A stretch of DNA of 64,000 bases from Alcanivoracaceae bacterium (GCA_029212745.1 JARGOL010000001.1:566350-630349); one strand, 5' to 3'. Positions 48,385-58,182 are shown, counted from the first letter of the stretch. The notes: generated from the letters alone by a model not told the origin. Program-made: numbers and translations.

Positions 48385-49635
48385 ATGCGACACGTGAAAA
48401 TTTTTTTGGTGGGCGGTGCCGTGCGTGACCAGATGCTGGGCCGGACCGTGACCGAAAGGGACTGGGTCGTCACCGGCGCTACGCCGGCGCAGATGACAGA
48501 ACAGGGATTCCGTCCGGTGGGACAGGACTTCCCCGTGTTCCTGCATCCGGACACTGCCGAGGAATATGCGCTGGCCCGCACCGAACGCAAACAGGGCCAC
48601 GGCTATCATGGTTTCGTCTTCAATACCGACCCGTCGGTAACCATCGAGCAGGACCTGGCCCGGCGCGACCTCACCATCAACGCCATGGCCCGTTCCAGTG
48701 ACGGCAACCTGGTGGACCCCTATGGTGGTCGCCAGGACCTGAAAGCGCGCTGGCTGCGCCATGTCTCCCCGGCCTTTGCCGAGGACCCGCTGCGGGTACT
48801 GCGCGTGGCCCGTTTCGCGGCCCGGTATCACTGGCTCGGTTTCCGGGTAGCGCCGGAGACGCTGGATCTGATGACGACACTGGCGCGCTCCGGCGAACTG
48901 CAGCACCTGACCCCGGAGCGGGTCTGGAAAGAAGTATCGCGGGCATTGATGGAGCCATCGCCGTCGGTGTTCTTTGCCACGCTGGAACAGTGCCAGGCAC
49001 TGGCAGAGATCATGCCCGAACTTCAGGCGCTGCGTGGCGTGCCTCAACCGGCCGCGCACCATCCGGAGATAGACACCCTGACACACCAGTATCTGGTGCT
49101 GGACCAGTGTGCAAAGATGCAGCTGTCGTTGACGCCACGTTTCGCTGCGCTGGTCCACGATCTCGGCAAGGCGGCAACACCGAAAAGCGAATGGCCTCAG
49201 CATATCGCCCATGAAAAACGCAGCGTTGACCTGGCCCGCCAGGTGGCCCGTCGCTGGCGCGTTCCCAATGACTGTCGCGACCTGGGCGTGCTGGTGGCCG
49301 AGTACCACACCCACTGTCACCGGGCGCTGGAACTGAAACCGGCCACTGTCTGGAAGGTGTTCCGTGCGCTGGACCTGAACCGCAAACCGGAACGTCTGGA
49401 GCAGTTCCTTGACGCCTGTGAGGCCGATGCCCGGGGACGCACCGGATTTGAACAACGGCCCTATCCGCAAAGTGCGTTCCTGCGCGGGGCCGCACGGGCG
49501 GCCAGCGCGGTGGACGTAGGCGCGCTGCGCGAGCAAGGCCATGAAGGCAAGGCACTGGGCGAGGCTATCGAAAAAGCCCGGATACAACAGATCAGGGAGT
49601 ACTCCAACACATGGCAGAAAGAAAACTCGCACTGA
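48385..49635 (+). CDS. cca: CCA-adding tRNA nucleotidyltransferase with HD domain
   Basis: The 416-residue enzyme adds or repairs the 3' CCA of tRNAs. The nucleotidyltransferase head has [13 protein letters not shown] with the metal-binding Asp-x-Asp in [20 protein letters not shown] and the RxxR-type [16 protein letters not shown]. The C-terminal HD domain reads [21 protein letters not shown], as in the E. coli enzyme, which also has phosphatase activity. The start could equally be the GTG at 48394, giving the E. coli-like N-terminus MKIFLVGG; no clear Shine-Dalgarno decides. Its end overlaps the SDR gene by 25 nt. Confidence 0.95.
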   Translation: MRHVKIFLVGGAVRDQMLGRTVTERDWVVTGATPAQMTEQGFRPVGQDFPVFLHPDTAEEYALARTERKQGHGYHGFVFNTDPSVTIEQDLARRDLTINAMARSSDGNLVDPYGGRQDLKARWLRHVSPAFAEDPLRVLRVARFAARYHWLGFRVAPETLDLMTTLARSGELQHLTPERVWKEVSRALMEPSPSVFFATLEQCQALAEIMPELQALRGVPQPAAHHPEIDTLTHQYLVLDQCAKMQLSLTPRFAALVHDLGKAATPKSEWPQHIAHEKRSVDLARQVARRWRVPNDCRDLGVLVAEYHTHCHRALELKPATVWKVFRALDLNRKPERLEQFLDACEADARGRTGFEQRPYPQSAFLRGAARAASAVDVGALREQGHEGKALGEAIEKARIQQIREYSNTWQKENSH

Positions 49636-50351
49636 TCACCGGGGCCGCGCGCCGCGTCGGCGCCGAAGTTGCCCGGCACCTGCATGAGCGCGGACTCGAT
49701 ATCATCATCCATTATCGCAACAGCGAAGCGGACGCCAGGGCCCTGGCCGAGACCCTCAATGGCCGTCGCGCCGACTCCGTCCATCTGCTGGCGGCGGACC
49801 TTGATGATCCCGAGCAGGTGCGCTCACTGGCGGAAAAGACTCTGGCCGTTCCCGGACAGCTGGTGCTGCTGGTCAACAACGCATCCACCTTCTATGCCCG
49901 GTCACTGCTGGACACCTCGGACGAGGACTGGCTGCGGCTGGTCCACTCCAACCTGCGAGCACCACTGATCCTCACCCAGTGCCTGGCGCCAGCACTTTCC
50001 CGCGCTCACGGCAGCATCGTCAACATCGTCGATGTCTATGCCGAGAAGCCGCTGAAAGATTTTCCGCTGTACAGTGTCGCCAAGGCCGGTCTGGCTCAGC
50101 TGACCCGAGCCAGCGCCCGGGAACTGGGCCCCGATGTGCGCGTCAATGGGGTATCCCCCGGGCCGATCCTGTGGCCCGAACAGGGCCAGGACAACCAGCA
50201 GGCCGTGCTCGACGGCACCGCCCTGGCGCGCAGCGGCTCACCCACAGACATCGCCTCGGCGGTGGCGTTCCTGGCACTGGACGCCCCCTTCGTCACCGGA
50301 CAGATACTGGCCGTGGATGGCGGCCGTTCACTGGCATTCCACGGCAGCTGA
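49611..50351 (+). CDS. SDR-family reductase, pteridine-reductase-like
   Basis: The 246-residue short-chain dehydrogenase has the cofactor motif [16 protein letters not shown], in which TGxxxRxG with Arg is typical of pteridine reductases (FolM/PTR1) preferring NADPH. It also has [11 protein letters not shown] and the catalytic Tyr-x3-Lys in [10 protein letters not shown]. The usual catalytic Ser position reads VDVYAEKP with Asp, as in PTR1-like proteins. The nearby folK and folB genes support a role in dihydrofolate or dihydromonapterin reduction. A generic FabG-like activity cannot be excluded. Confidence 0.85.
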   Translation: MAERKLALITGAARRVGAEVARHLHERGLDIIIHYRNSEADARALAETLNGRRADSVHLLAADLDDPEQVRSLAEKTLAVPGQLVLLVNNASTFYARSLLDTSDEDWLRLVHSNLRAPLILTQCLAPALSRAHGSIVNIVDVYAEKPLKDFPLYSVAKAGLAQLTRASARELGPDVRVNGVSPGPILWPEQGQDNQQAVLDGTALARSGSPTDIASAVAFLALDAPFVTGQILAVDGGRSLAFHGS

Positions 50352-50465
50352 ACGGCCGTCTGTCGAAAAAAGTGGGGCCAGCCCCCTGCCGCATGGGCGA
50401 CGTCGGTGTACCATGGGGCGAAAGCGCCAGACGTCGCGTCATGTTACCGATTGCAGGACACCACC

Positions 50466-50920
50466 ATGCGTATATTGCTGATCTTCTGCCTGTTGTTCTC
50501 CCTGCCTGTCAGGCCAAGGAAATGTTTCGCTGGATGGATTAAAACGGCAAGGTCCACTTCAGCGACGAGCCCCCGGAAAAGCGCCCGGACATGGCCGAAG
50601 AAGTGGAAATCAAGGCACCGCCCAAGCTCGGCCAGGATGACAATGTGCGCGCCATCGAGGAGCGCACCCTGCGGCTTCTGCAACAGGAAAATGCCCGCGA
50701 GAAAGCCGAGCTCCAGCAGCAACTGAAGGCGGCGGAATCCCAGGCAGAGCGCATGCGTCCACGTTGTGCCCAGGCTCGACGAGATATCCGTTCCCTGAGC
50801 GGCCCGGTGCAGTACCGCAACAGTGAAACCGGCGAGCTGGAAGATGTGTCTGAGGAACGGCGTGAAGCAGACCTGCAGCGCATCACCCAGTGGGTAAAAG
50901 AAAACTGCTCGGAATACTGA
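50466..50920 (+). pseudogene. Broken DUF4124-domain gene (frameshift plus stop codon)
   Basis: An ATG at 50466 starts a signal peptide (MRILLIFCLLFSLPV). The DUF4124 domain follows in another frame (KEMFRWMD, then NGKVHFSDEPPEKRPDMAEE), so about one base is missing near 50508-50515. In the domain frame a TAA at 50540-50542 sits where the paralogue downstream has a Glu codon (WTDENGRVHFGD). After the TAA the frame stays open to a stop at 50918-50920 with a coiled-coil Gln/Glu-rich region and a Cys near each end. Two lesions in 35 nt suggest recent inactivation; a truncated product from ATG 50591 remains possible. It is followed by a paralogous DUF4124 gene 4 nt later. Confidence 0.7.
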
Positions 50921-50924
50921 TTCG

Positions 50925-51875
50925 GTGCACCACCTCGGTTCATACACGCAAGGCGCAGCAGGTGCCCTGCTGGCGCTTTTGATCAGCGCCACCGCCAGTG
51001 CAGAGCTGTACCAGTGGACGGACGAGAACGGGCGCGTCCACTTTGGTGACCGGGCGCCCGATCAGCAACAGGCGCAAAGCCTGACCCTGGAAAGCCAGCC
51101 ACAGCGGGAACGTTTCCGGCTGCAGATCAAGTCCACCGGCTTCACCCTCTCGGATGCTGCCATGAATCGGGTGGAACAGGGCCTCGCGCAGATTCACCAC
51201 ACGTACCGCACCACCTTTAACCTGGATGTCCGTGGCGTGGCCGAGGTCAATCTGTACCTGCTGGCCGACAAACAGCGTTTTGACGCCTGGCTGGAAGAAC
51301 GCCGCCCGGGCACCCCCTCGCGCCCCTATGCCGGGGTCTTCCTGCCCGGCGAAAATGAGGTGGGTGTGTGGGCCTACGGCCCCGAGGAAGAGATCGTCAA
51401 CACCATCCTGCACGAGTCCAGTCATGTGATCATGTTCCAGATGGCGCCGCGCGCACCGGTCTGGATACAGGAAGGGATGGCCCAGTATTTTTCCACCATC
51501 GCGCCTACGTCCGATGGCAAACTCAGGATCACGCCCCTGCCCCACGCCCGGGATCTTATCCGCTCCTGGCGCGAGGAAAAGCGCCTGATCAGCCTGCGCG
51601 ATTATCTCGGCATTTCGGAAAGCCAGTGGCGCAAGCTCGCCCACCAGCAAAATGCGATTCCCTACACCCTCGCCTGGGCACTGGTGTATTTCATGATGTC
51701 AGAGCCGGTGGGCCAGCAGACGCTGAGGCGCATCCTGCATGACCTGGAGAAGTCCGGCCAATGGCCCACTCTTGAAACACTGGACATGCGCTATCCCGGG
51801 GGGCTGCCGCAGCTGGAATACGCGTTCTTCCGCTGGGCACAGGGTGACATGCCGGCGCAGATACTGGCGCGTTAA
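50925..51875 (+). CDS. DUF4124 domain fused to an HExxH metallopeptidase-like domain
   Basis: The 316-residue protein has a signal peptide ending ATASA. A DUF4124 domain follows (ELYQWTDENGRVHFGDRAP), then a peptidase-MA-like domain with the zinc motif ILHESSHVIMFQ (about residue 165). A downstream EGMAQYFS supplies the third Glu ligand, and the helix AWALVYFMMSEP is typical of gluzincins. It is probably periplasmic. The start is a GTG at 50925 with GGAA upstream. It may act on cell wall or envelope proteins, but there is no known substrate. It is convergent with folK, with 10 nt between the stops. Confidence 0.82.
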   Translation: MHHLGSYTQGAAGALLALLISATASAELYQWTDENGRVHFGDRAPDQQQAQSLTLESQPQRERFRLQIKSTGFTLSDAAMNRVEQGLAQIHHTYRTTFNLDVRGVAEVNLYLLADKQRFDAWLEERRPGTPSRPYAGVFLPGENEVGVWAYGPEEEIVNTILHESSHVIMFQMAPRAPVWIQEGMAQYFSTIAPTSDGKLRITPLPHARDLIRSWREEKRLISLRDYLGISESQWRKLAHQQNAIPYTLAWALVYFMMSEPVGQQTLRRILHDLEKSGQWPTLETLDMRYPGGLPQLEYAFFRWAQGDMPAQILAR

Positions 51876-51885
51876 AACAAGGCGG

Positions 51886-52383
51886 TCAGGACGGCCAGGT
51901 GAACGGCACCTGCCAGAGACGCTGCCCGGAGAAGGTCTTGTCCGCAAGCAGCGCATCGTAGCGCTCTCCCGTGACAGGATGCACAGCCTCTGGCGCCAGG
52001 TCCGAAAGCGGCACCAGCACGAACGCGTGCTTGAGGATTTCATCGCGCGGCAACTCGACACCATCAATCACACCCACCCGATCACCGTAGGTGAGGATAT
52101 CGATGTCCAGGGTCCGGCTGGAGAACTTCTTTTCCCCCCTGACCCGGCCATGCTGTGCCTCGATATCCCGCAGGATGCCGGCCAGCTCACCCACCGGCAA
52201 CGCTGTTTCCATGACGGCCACGAGGTTGAGGAAGGATTCGCCATCGAAACCCACCGCTTCGCTTTCGTAAACCGGGCTGATGCGAAGATCGCCGAACGCC
52301 CGGGCAAGGGCATCCAGGCCGGAGCGAATATTGCGCTCGCGGTCGATGTTCGAACCAAGGCTGAGGAAAACCGTCTGCGTCAC
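51886..52383 (-). CDS. folK: 6-hydroxymethyl-7,8-dihydropterin pyrophosphokinase
   Basis: The 165-residue kinase pyrophosphorylates the pterin in folate synthesis. It has FLSLGSNIDRERNIRSGL, the variable loop, and the signature RTLDIDILTYGD followed by LPRDEILKHAFVLVPL. The start is the GTG at 52381-52383. It lies 20 nt after folB and is co-directional. Confidence 0.94.
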   Translation of the reverse strand: MTQTVFLSLGSNIDRERNIRSGLDALARAFGDLRISPVYESEAVGFDGESFLNLVAVMETALPVGELAGILRDIEAQHGRVRGEKKFSSRTLDIDILTYGDRVGVIDGVELPRDEILKHAFVLVPLSDLAPEAVHPVTGERYDALLADKTFSGQRLWQVPFTWPS

Positions 52384-52403
52384 GTTACAGCATCCGTTGG
52401 CGG

Positions 52404-52766
52404 TCAGGCGGACGGGCGCGTGCCGCGCTCGATGATGATACCCACGTCCTGCGAGCCACGCAGCGCACCGGGTTTTGACAGGCGCAAGCGCAGCCAGGAC
52501 ACGGCGAATTCCTGCAACACGATCTCGGCCACTTTTTCCGACAGGGTTTCCACCAGCTGGAATTCGCTTTCCTGGATGAAACTGATCAGGCGCTTGCCCA
52601 CCGCCTTGTAGTCGAGGGCATCGTCAATGCTGTCACTGGCTGCCGCCGCACGGATATCCGTGGCCATTTCCAGGTCAAGACTGACGGTCTGCCGGATGCG
52701 GCGCTCCCAGTCGAATATGCCAATCACCGTGTCCACCTTCAGATCGCGGATGTATACGATATCCAT
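52404..52766 (-). CDS. folB: Dihydroneopterin aldolase
   Basis: The 120-residue aldolase (or epimerase) cleaves dihydroneopterin just before the FolK step. Signatures are IVYIRDLKVDTVIGIFDWERR, DDALDYKAVGKRLISFI and LVETLSEKVAEIVL. ATG 52764-52766 is the family start. folB-folK transcribed together and divergent from plsY follows the order seen around tsaD-plsY-folB in gammaproteobacteria. Confidence 0.94.
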   Translation of the reverse strand: MDIVYIRDLKVDTVIGIFDWERRIRQTVSLDLEMATDIRAAAASDSIDDALDYKAVGKRLISFIQESEFQLVETLSEKVAEIVLQEFAVSWLRLRLSKPGALRGSQDVGIIIERGTRPSA

Positions 52767-52919
52767 TGCCGTGTGCGCCTCCGTGGGTTTGCGCTGAATT
52801 GTGAAGTCCGCGGGCACTGGCATCAAGGCCAACAGGGGCTGCGATGCTGGCGTAGCGATGGTTTTTCAGGCAGTCTCAGCGGCACCATCACGGGGTATTT
52901 CAGGGAAGGACAACAGCCG

Positions 52920-53543
52920 GTGGACCTGACTTCAATACAGCCGAACGCGCCCACCATAGCGGCATTGCTGGCTGGCGCCTACCTGCTGGGGTCTGTATCC
53001 AGCGCTATTATCGTCTGCCGGCTGTTCGGCCTGCCTGACCCGCGTACGGAGGGTTCCAACAACCCCGGCGCCACCAATGTCATGCGCCTGGGCGGCAAAC
53101 CGGCGGCACTGCTGACACTGGCGGGCGACGTTCTCAAGGGTGTTTTGCCGGTCCTGCTCGCTCTTTACTGGGGGCTGCCGCACCTGTGGGTGGCGGCCGC
53201 CGGTTTCGCCGCGTTTCTCGGTCACCTTTTGCCGGTTTTTTTCCGCTTCCAGGGCGGCAAGGGCGTGGCAACAGCCTTTGGCGTGGTCTTCGCCCTGCAC
53301 TGGCCAGCCGGCCTGGCCACTGGCGTCGTCTGGCTGGCTACCTTTGCCGTTACCCGGATTTCCTCGGTGGCCTCCATGGCCGCTTTCCTGGTGATGCCCG
53401 CGCTGTTTGCCCTCTGGCTGCCAGCGGCCATGTGGCCCATGATCATCATGAGCGCACTGATGATCGGCCGTCATCACCAGAACATTCGCAAACTGTTCAG
53501 CGGCGAGGAACTGGGGTTTCGCAAACCGCCCTCGAATGATTAG
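52920..53543 (+). CDS. plsY: Acyl-phosphate glycerol-3-phosphate acyltransferase
   Basis: The 207-residue membrane enzyme acylates glycerol 3-phosphate from acyl phosphate. The three conserved motifs are visible: GSVSSAIIVCRL, GSNNPGATNVMR and FRFQGGKGVATAFG. About five hydrophobic helices are present. The GTG at 52920, after GGAAGGA, is chosen as the start because the conserved first helix begins just after it. Confidence 0.93.
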   Translation: MDLTSIQPNAPTIAALLAGAYLLGSVSSAIIVCRLFGLPDPRTEGSNNPGATNVMRLGGKPAALLTLAGDVLKGVLPVLLALYWGLPHLWVAAAGFAAFLGHLLPVFFRFQGGKGVATAFGVVFALHWPAGLATGVVWLATFAVTRISSVASMAAFLVMPALFALWLPAAMWPMIIMSALMIGRHHQNIRKLFSGEELGFRKPPSND

Positions 53544-53564
53544 TGCACCGGAGGAAAACCGGCC

Positions 53565-54482
53565 GTGAGCCGCATACCTGCATCGCTGAACCTGCTGCGC
53601 ACCTTTGACGCCGCGGCCCGCCACCTCAGCTTCACCCTCGCCGGCCAGGAGCTGTGCATCACCGCGTCTGCCGTGAGCCAGCAGATGCGCAGCCTGGAAG
53701 AGCAACTCGGGCTGCGCCTGTTCGAGCGCAAAGCGCGGGCCCTGTCGCTGACGCCAGCTGGCGAGCAGTACTGGCGGGCCATCGCCGGTCACCTGCAGGG
53801 CATCGACGCCAGCACCCGGGCGCTGATGTCAGGACAGACCCGTGCGCCATTGAGGGTCAGCCTGATGCCGCCGATGGCCAGCCGTGTGGTATTGCCAAAC
53901 CTGGCTGATTTCCAGGCACGCTTCCCTGATATCGAGTTGCGCCTTGATGCAAGCCTTCGCAATCTTGATCTGGCGCGCGATGAGGCTGACATGGCCATTC
54001 GTTTTGGTACTCCGCCATGGGCGGGCTGCCAGCACGAAAAACTGCTGGATATCTATGTCCAGCCTGTCTGCCCGCCGGCCATGGCTGAAGCACATGCACT
54101 CAGGAAGCACCCGGAAAACCTGTCCCGCCTGCCACTGATCCAGATGACCGAGCGTCCCGACGCATGGCGCCGTTACCTCGCCATGGCCGGCCTTGGTGAA
54201 CCGCAGGGACAACAGGAATATTTCGTCGACGATTACCCGGCCGCCATCGAGGCTGCGCAAACCCTCGGCGTCGCACTCGCCATCCTGCCACTGGAACAAC
54301 CACTGCTCGACAGTGACCGGCTGGCGGCCCCGTGGCCGCCCCTTGGACCGATGCCCGAGGCGGTCTACGCAGTGGTCCGTGACCAGGCCACAGCCCGAGA
54401 GGATGTGGCCTGCTTCAGCGACTGGCTGAAGCAACAACTGGCCGCGCTACCTGCCGTCAAAGCAGTTCCCGCCAACGATTAA
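53565..54482 (+). CDS. LysR-family regulator (GcvA-like)
   Basis: The 305-residue protein has the LysR helix-turn-helix FDAAARHLSFTLAGQELCIT then ASAVSQQMRSLEEQLGLRLF. An effector domain with EADMAIRFGTPPWAG follows, which places it in the GcvA/AmpR-like branch. The GTG at 53565 has GGAGG 10 nt upstream. It sits 21 nt after plsY and just before the three-gene GMC oxidoreductase cluster that it may control. Confidence 0.9.
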   Translation: MSRIPASLNLLRTFDAAARHLSFTLAGQELCITASAVSQQMRSLEEQLGLRLFERKARALSLTPAGEQYWRAIAGHLQGIDASTRALMSGQTRAPLRVSLMPPMASRVVLPNLADFQARFPDIELRLDASLRNLDLARDEADMAIRFGTPPWAGCQHEKLLDIYVQPVCPPAMAEAHALRKHPENLSRLPLIQMTERPDAWRRYLAMAGLGEPQGQQEYFVDDYPAAIEAAQTLGVALAILPLEQPLLDSDRLAAPWPPLGPMPEAVYAVVRDQATAREDVACFSDWLKQQLAALPAVKAVPAND

Positions 54483-54572
54483 GTTTTTCTAAACACTGCC
54501 CCCAGATTTCATCGTTTGTCGCACGCATCCGTAGCACCGAGTATGGCCCCGAGCCTTCCCGGAGAAACGCTG

Positions 54573-55070
54573 ATGACTGACACAATGACACTGGCCAATC
54601 AGCAGGCCTTCCTTGCCCAACAGCGCGGCGCAGAACTCGCCCGGTTGTACGCCACCCTGCCGGCCGGCCCGGCACCGCTTGGCGTGCTTCGCGGCCAGCT
54701 GATGGCGATACGCGGCGTCGACCGCCTGCCGCGCCCGTTGGCCGGCCTGCTCTATCGCCTGCTGGCACTCCCCCTGAATCCCTGGCGCGGCAAATATCTT
54801 GACCCCCACGCCGGCAGCAACCTGTGGCTTGCAGGCGACCGTCTGCGCTTTGGCCATTTCTCGGTGACGCAACAGGCCGGCAGTGACGGCCTCCCCTGCC
54901 ACTGGCTCGACTACGACAGTGCTGCCAACCCGCGCCTGCTGCGCGCGATTCGGGGCGAAGCCCGCCAGCTGCAACCGGGCCTGTGGCTGTGCCGGATGCA
55001 GTGGCAGACCGGTAACGGACTGGCAGCACTGCTCTGGTTCACCTTGCAGGACAGCAACCATGCGCACTGA
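54573..55070 (+). CDS. Uncharacterised protein of the GMC oxidoreductase cluster
   Basis: I do not recognise this 165-residue protein. It is soluble-looking with a helical N-terminus (MTDTMTLANQQAFLAQQRGA) and a basic, hydrophobic middle (RPLAGLLYRLLALPLNPWRG). The C-terminal half is beta-like (GSNLWLAGDRLRFGHFSV, GLWLCRMQWQTGNGLAALLW). No signal peptide or Cys motif is seen. The ATG has GGAGAAA upstream, and its end overlaps the oxidoreductase start by 11 nt. A partner, chaperone or substrate-binding role for that enzyme is possible from the coupling, but is inference. Confidence 0.7.
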   Translation: MTDTMTLANQQAFLAQQRGAELARLYATLPAGPAPLGVLRGQLMAIRGVDRLPRPLAGLLYRLLALPLNPWRGKYLDPHAGSNLWLAGDRLRFGHFSVTQQAGSDGLPCHWLDYDSAANPRLLRAIRGEARQLQPGLWLCRMQWQTGNGLAALLWFTLQDSNHAH

Positions 55071-56517
55071 ACGCATTGAAACCGTGGTTATTGGCAGCGG
55101 CTTCGGTGGCGCCGTTGCCGCCGCTCGCCTTGTCGACAGTGGTGTACCGGTGACCCTGCTGGAGCGTGGCCCGTGGCGCGACACCGCGCCACTGGCCAAC
55201 GCCGACTTGCCGTCCACGGCGCCGCTGCCTTCAGGCCGGCACTTCCCGACCCACGTGCTGCGCCGGGCCAGCATCGCCGGCAGAACCGTTAACCTGCACC
55301 GTGATGGCCTGTTCGATATCCACCTGCAGCGCGAGTTGAGCCTGGTCTGCAGCAGCGGCGTCGGCGGCGGCAGCCACGTCTACTCGGCCATGAATGTGCG
55401 ACCCGCGGTGGCCGGATTCTGGGGCGGCCATCACGAGGCCGTGGATGACGCGGTGATGGAGCCCCACTACCGCTGGATCCTGTCGCAGATGGGCAGCCGT
55501 CCGGTAGCGGATATGGACACACGCGTGCCCAACTGGATAGGCAGTGACAACGTACCGGGCTGGATGACCCTGGACGGCGTGGAGCAACCGGCACTGGGCC
55601 TGGACCCGGCGCGCGGGCAGTTCGCCCGCAACAGCTTTTTCGGCAGCCGGGACGGCAACAAGGTGACCCTTGATGAACGCCTGCTGCTGCCACGTCTGGG
55701 CAAAGGGCTGCAGGTACGTGACCGCCATGAAGTACTCGATATTGCCCGCACCAACGAGGGCCTGCGCCTGACGGTGCACGACCATGGCAGCGGCCATCGC
55801 CGGGTGCTGCTGGCCGGCCGGGTGCTGCTGGCCGCCGGCACACTGAATTCCCTGAAACTGCTATTTGCCAGCCGTGCCCGCGGCAGTCTCTGTGGCATGC
55901 CGGCCCTGGGCCTGGGCATCGGCGGCAATGGCGACGTACCGGCCTGGTGGGCGTGCCGGGAACCACGACGCGACTACCGGGCCGGCCCGCCCAGCCATGG
56001 CCGGTTTACCCTCGTCGATTTTGACGACTGCCCGGACCTGACCCGTTACGGCTTCAATGGCCTGCCCGCGCCCCTGTCCTGGATGCTGCGCCGCGACCTG
56101 GTGCTGGTGGGCATGGGCGCGGACGAGGCCAATGGCCTGGCGCGCTGGCACCGCGGGCGTCTGCTGTTTGCCTATAACGGTGCCGCGAACCCGGTTCTGG
56201 CCAGGATTCACCGCGCCTTCGACGAAATCAGCCGGCGCAGCGGCCGGCCGGTACGGTTCCTGCGCCACAACCCGCTCACCGTGCACCCGCTGGGCGGGGC
56301 GCGAATGGGCCAGGACCTGCGGACCAGCGTCGTCAATGCAGACGGCGAGGTCCACGGCGTTCCCGGCCTGTATGTCTGCGACGCCTCGGCCCTGCCCGCC
56401 GCCCCGGGTTCACCGCCGTCCATGAGCATTGCTGCCTGGGCCGGCCATGTGGCGGCAACGCTGACACAGGCAACAACCAACCTGAACGCCAACCTGGAAG
56501 GAGGTCACGCAGCATGA
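55060..56517 (+). CDS. GMC-family (cholesterol-oxidase-like) FAD oxidoreductase
   Basis: The 485-residue protein has an N-terminal Rossmann motif VVIGSGFGGAVAAARLVDSG and the FAD-site stretch SSGVGGGSHVYSAMN. The GMC C-terminal motif is HPLGGARMG (the catalytic His region), followed by GLYVCDASALPAAPGSPP. The pattern places it with cholesterol oxidase-like and alcohol dehydrogenase GMC enzymes rather than choline dehydrogenases. No Tat signal is visible, so it should be cytoplasmic. It overlaps its neighbours by 11 and 4 nt in a tight operon. The substrate is unknown. Confidence 0.87.
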   Translation: MRTERIETVVIGSGFGGAVAAARLVDSGVPVTLLERGPWRDTAPLANADLPSTAPLPSGRHFPTHVLRRASIAGRTVNLHRDGLFDIHLQRELSLVCSSGVGGGSHVYSAMNVRPAVAGFWGGHHEAVDDAVMEPHYRWILSQMGSRPVADMDTRVPNWIGSDNVPGWMTLDGVEQPALGLDPARGQFARNSFFGSRDGNKVTLDERLLLPRLGKGLQVRDRHEVLDIARTNEGLRLTVHDHGSGHRRVLLAGRVLLAAGTLNSLKLLFASRARGSLCGMPALGLGIGGNGDVPAWWACREPRRDYRAGPPSHGRFTLVDFDDCPDLTRYGFNGLPAPLSWMLRRDLVLVGMGADEANGLARWHRGRLLFAYNGAANPVLARIHRAFDEISRRSGRPVRFLRHNPLTVHPLGGARMGQDLRTSVVNADGEVHGVPGLYVCDASALPAAPGSPPSMSIAAWAGHVAATLTQATTNLNANLEGGHAA

Positions 56518-57095
56518 ACGCTTTTCGCAAACGCACCTTTACCCTGCCACTTCTGGCCGAGAGCCTGGCCGCTGCCGGCCTGCACCTGCCGGTGCTGCTG
56601 GCCAGCCTGATCCGCTCCAGCCTGACGCCGGCGCTGCGAGAGCAGGTGATGCTGGCCGTTACCAGCGTCAACGATTGCCGCTACTGCGACTGGGTACATA
56701 CCGGGCTGGCTCTGGAAAACGGCGTCGACCTGACGCAACTGGCGGGTCTGCTGGAACAACCCCTGGAATCACTGAACGACGACAGCGCGGTGGCGATCCT
56801 GTTCGGCAAGCATTTTGCCGACAGCCAGCGACGGCCATCCGCGGCCGCGCGGGACAAGCTGCGCCAGCACTTCAGTCCCTGGCAACGGCGCCAGATCATG
56901 GCGTGGATTCATGCCATCTATTACGCCAACCTCACGGGCAACAGTGCCGACGCCACGCTGGCACGCCTCAACGGCCGTCCGGTTGATGGCAACCCGTTTA
57001 CCCAGGCATTGGCAGGTGCCCTGGGAGCGCCGGTGCTGGCGCTGATCTGGTGGAACAGTCGCCGCAGCGGGCGCAAGGCCATGGCGGGCCTCTGA
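56514..57095 (+). CDS. AhpD-like / carboxymuconolactone-decarboxylase-family protein
   Basis: The 193-residue helical protein has the CMD/AhpD signature REQVMLAVTSVNDCRYCDWVHTGLA, in which CRYC is a CxxC redox pair followed by the conserved His. In AhpD such a pair reduces peroxiredoxin using lipoamide. Here the gene is coupled (ATGA) to a flavin oxidase that may generate hydrogen peroxide, so peroxide or radical handling is plausible (inference). It is convergent with tsaD, with 1 nt between the stops. Confidence 0.82.
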   Translation: MNAFRKRTFTLPLLAESLAAAGLHLPVLLASLIRSSLTPALREQVMLAVTSVNDCRYCDWVHTGLALENGVDLTQLAGLLEQPLESLNDDSAVAILFGKHFADSQRRPSAAARDKLRQHFSPWQRRQIMAWIHAIYYANLTGNSADATLARLNGRPVDGNPFTQALAGALGAPVLALIWWNSRRSGRKAMAGL

Positions 57096-57096
57096 G

Positions 57097-58128
57097 TCAG
57101 GCGGGCGGCGCCAGCTCCGACAACGGCCAACGCGGGCGCACCTGTATGGCAAGATCCGCCGGCGCGCCGGCAGCCAGTCGCAGGGCGCCGGCGAAGGCAA
57201 TCATGGCGCCGTTGTCGGTGCAGTACTCGGGCCGCGGGTAATGCACCCGCACGCCCCTCTTGCCCAGGCTGTCAGCCAGCTTCGCCCGCAGCCTGCGGTT
57301 GGCACTGACGCCTCCGGCCATCACCAGCGTATCGAGCCCCGTCTCATCCATGGCGCGCCGGCATTTGATCAGCAGGGTGTCCACCACCGCCTCCTCGAAG
57401 GCCCGGGCCACGTCCGCCTTGTCCCCATCACTGACAACGCCATCAGCATCAGCACAATCACGCAGCGTGTTCATGCAGAAGGTCTTCAGCCCGGAAAACG
57501 AGAAGTCCAGGCCGGGACGGTCGGTCATCGGCCGTGGGAACCGGAAACGGGCAGGATCACCCTGCTCGGCCAGGGCCGCGATCCTCGGCCCACCCGGGTA
57601 GCCCAGGCCCATCATCTTGGCGGCCTTGTCGAAGGCCTCGCCGGCGGCATCATCCACGGACTCCCCCAGCAGGCGATAGTCGCCCAGGGAGCGGGCTTCC
57701 AGCAGCATGGTGTGCCCGCCACTCACCAGCAGGGCCACAAACGGGAAATCCGGGCCACCCTCCTCCAGCAACGGTGCCAGCAGGTGGCCTTCCATATGAT
57801 GGACAGCCAGCGCCGGCACCCCCCAGCCGTAGGCCAGGGCGCGGGCCGTACCCGCGCCCACCAGCAGTGCACCGGCCAGCCCGGGGCCCGCCGTGTACGC
57901 CACACCATCAAGTTGGTCAGTGCTCACGTCGGCTGCATCCAGCACCTCCTGTACCAGCGGCAGCAAACGGCGCACATGATCCCGGCTGGCAAGCTCGGGC
58001 ACCACACCGCCATAGGTGGCGTGCAGGTCCACCTGGCTGTACAGGGCCTGGCCCAGCAGGCCGCGCCCGGTGTCATACAGTGCCACGCCGGTTTCATCAC
58101 AACTGGTTTCGATGCCGAGAATTTTCAT
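57097..58128 (-). CDS. tsaD: tRNA N6-adenosine threonylcarbamoyltransferase
   Basis: The 343-residue enzyme transfers threonylcarbamoyl to A37 of ANN-decoding tRNAs with TsaB and TsaE. Signatures are [17 protein letters not shown], the metal-binding [19 protein letters not shown] and [13 protein letters not shown] 58126-58128 is the family start. It is divergent from rpsU, the standard layout of the gammaproteobacterial macromolecular synthesis region. Confidence 0.96.
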   Translation of the reverse strand: MKILGIETSCDETGVALYDTGRGLLGQALYSQVDLHATYGGVVPELASRDHVRRLLPLVQEVLDAADVSTDQLDGVAYTAGPGLAGALLVGAGTARALAYGWGVPALAVHHMEGHLLAPLLEEGGPDFPFVALLVSGGHTMLLEARSLGDYRLLGESVDDAAGEAFDKAAKMMGLGYPGGPRIAALAEQGDPARFRFPRPMTDRPGLDFSFSGLKTFCMNTLRDCADADGVVSDGDKADVARAFEEAVVDTLLIKCRRAMDETGLDTLVMAGGVSANRRLRAKLADSLGKRGVRVHYPRPEYCTDNGAMIAFAGALRLAAGAPADLAIQVRPRWPLSELAPPA

Positions 58129-58182
58129 GGCGGCAAGGATAGAGGAGCCGGACAGGTTCACCAATAGTCTGGTGGCGGATAT

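Noticed and set aside
50466..50726. 106-codon frame continuing from the MRILL start as a real protein
   Set aside because: After the signal peptide it becomes Arg/Ser/Pro-rich, while the neighbouring frame carries the DUF4124 motif; a frameshifted gene explains it better.
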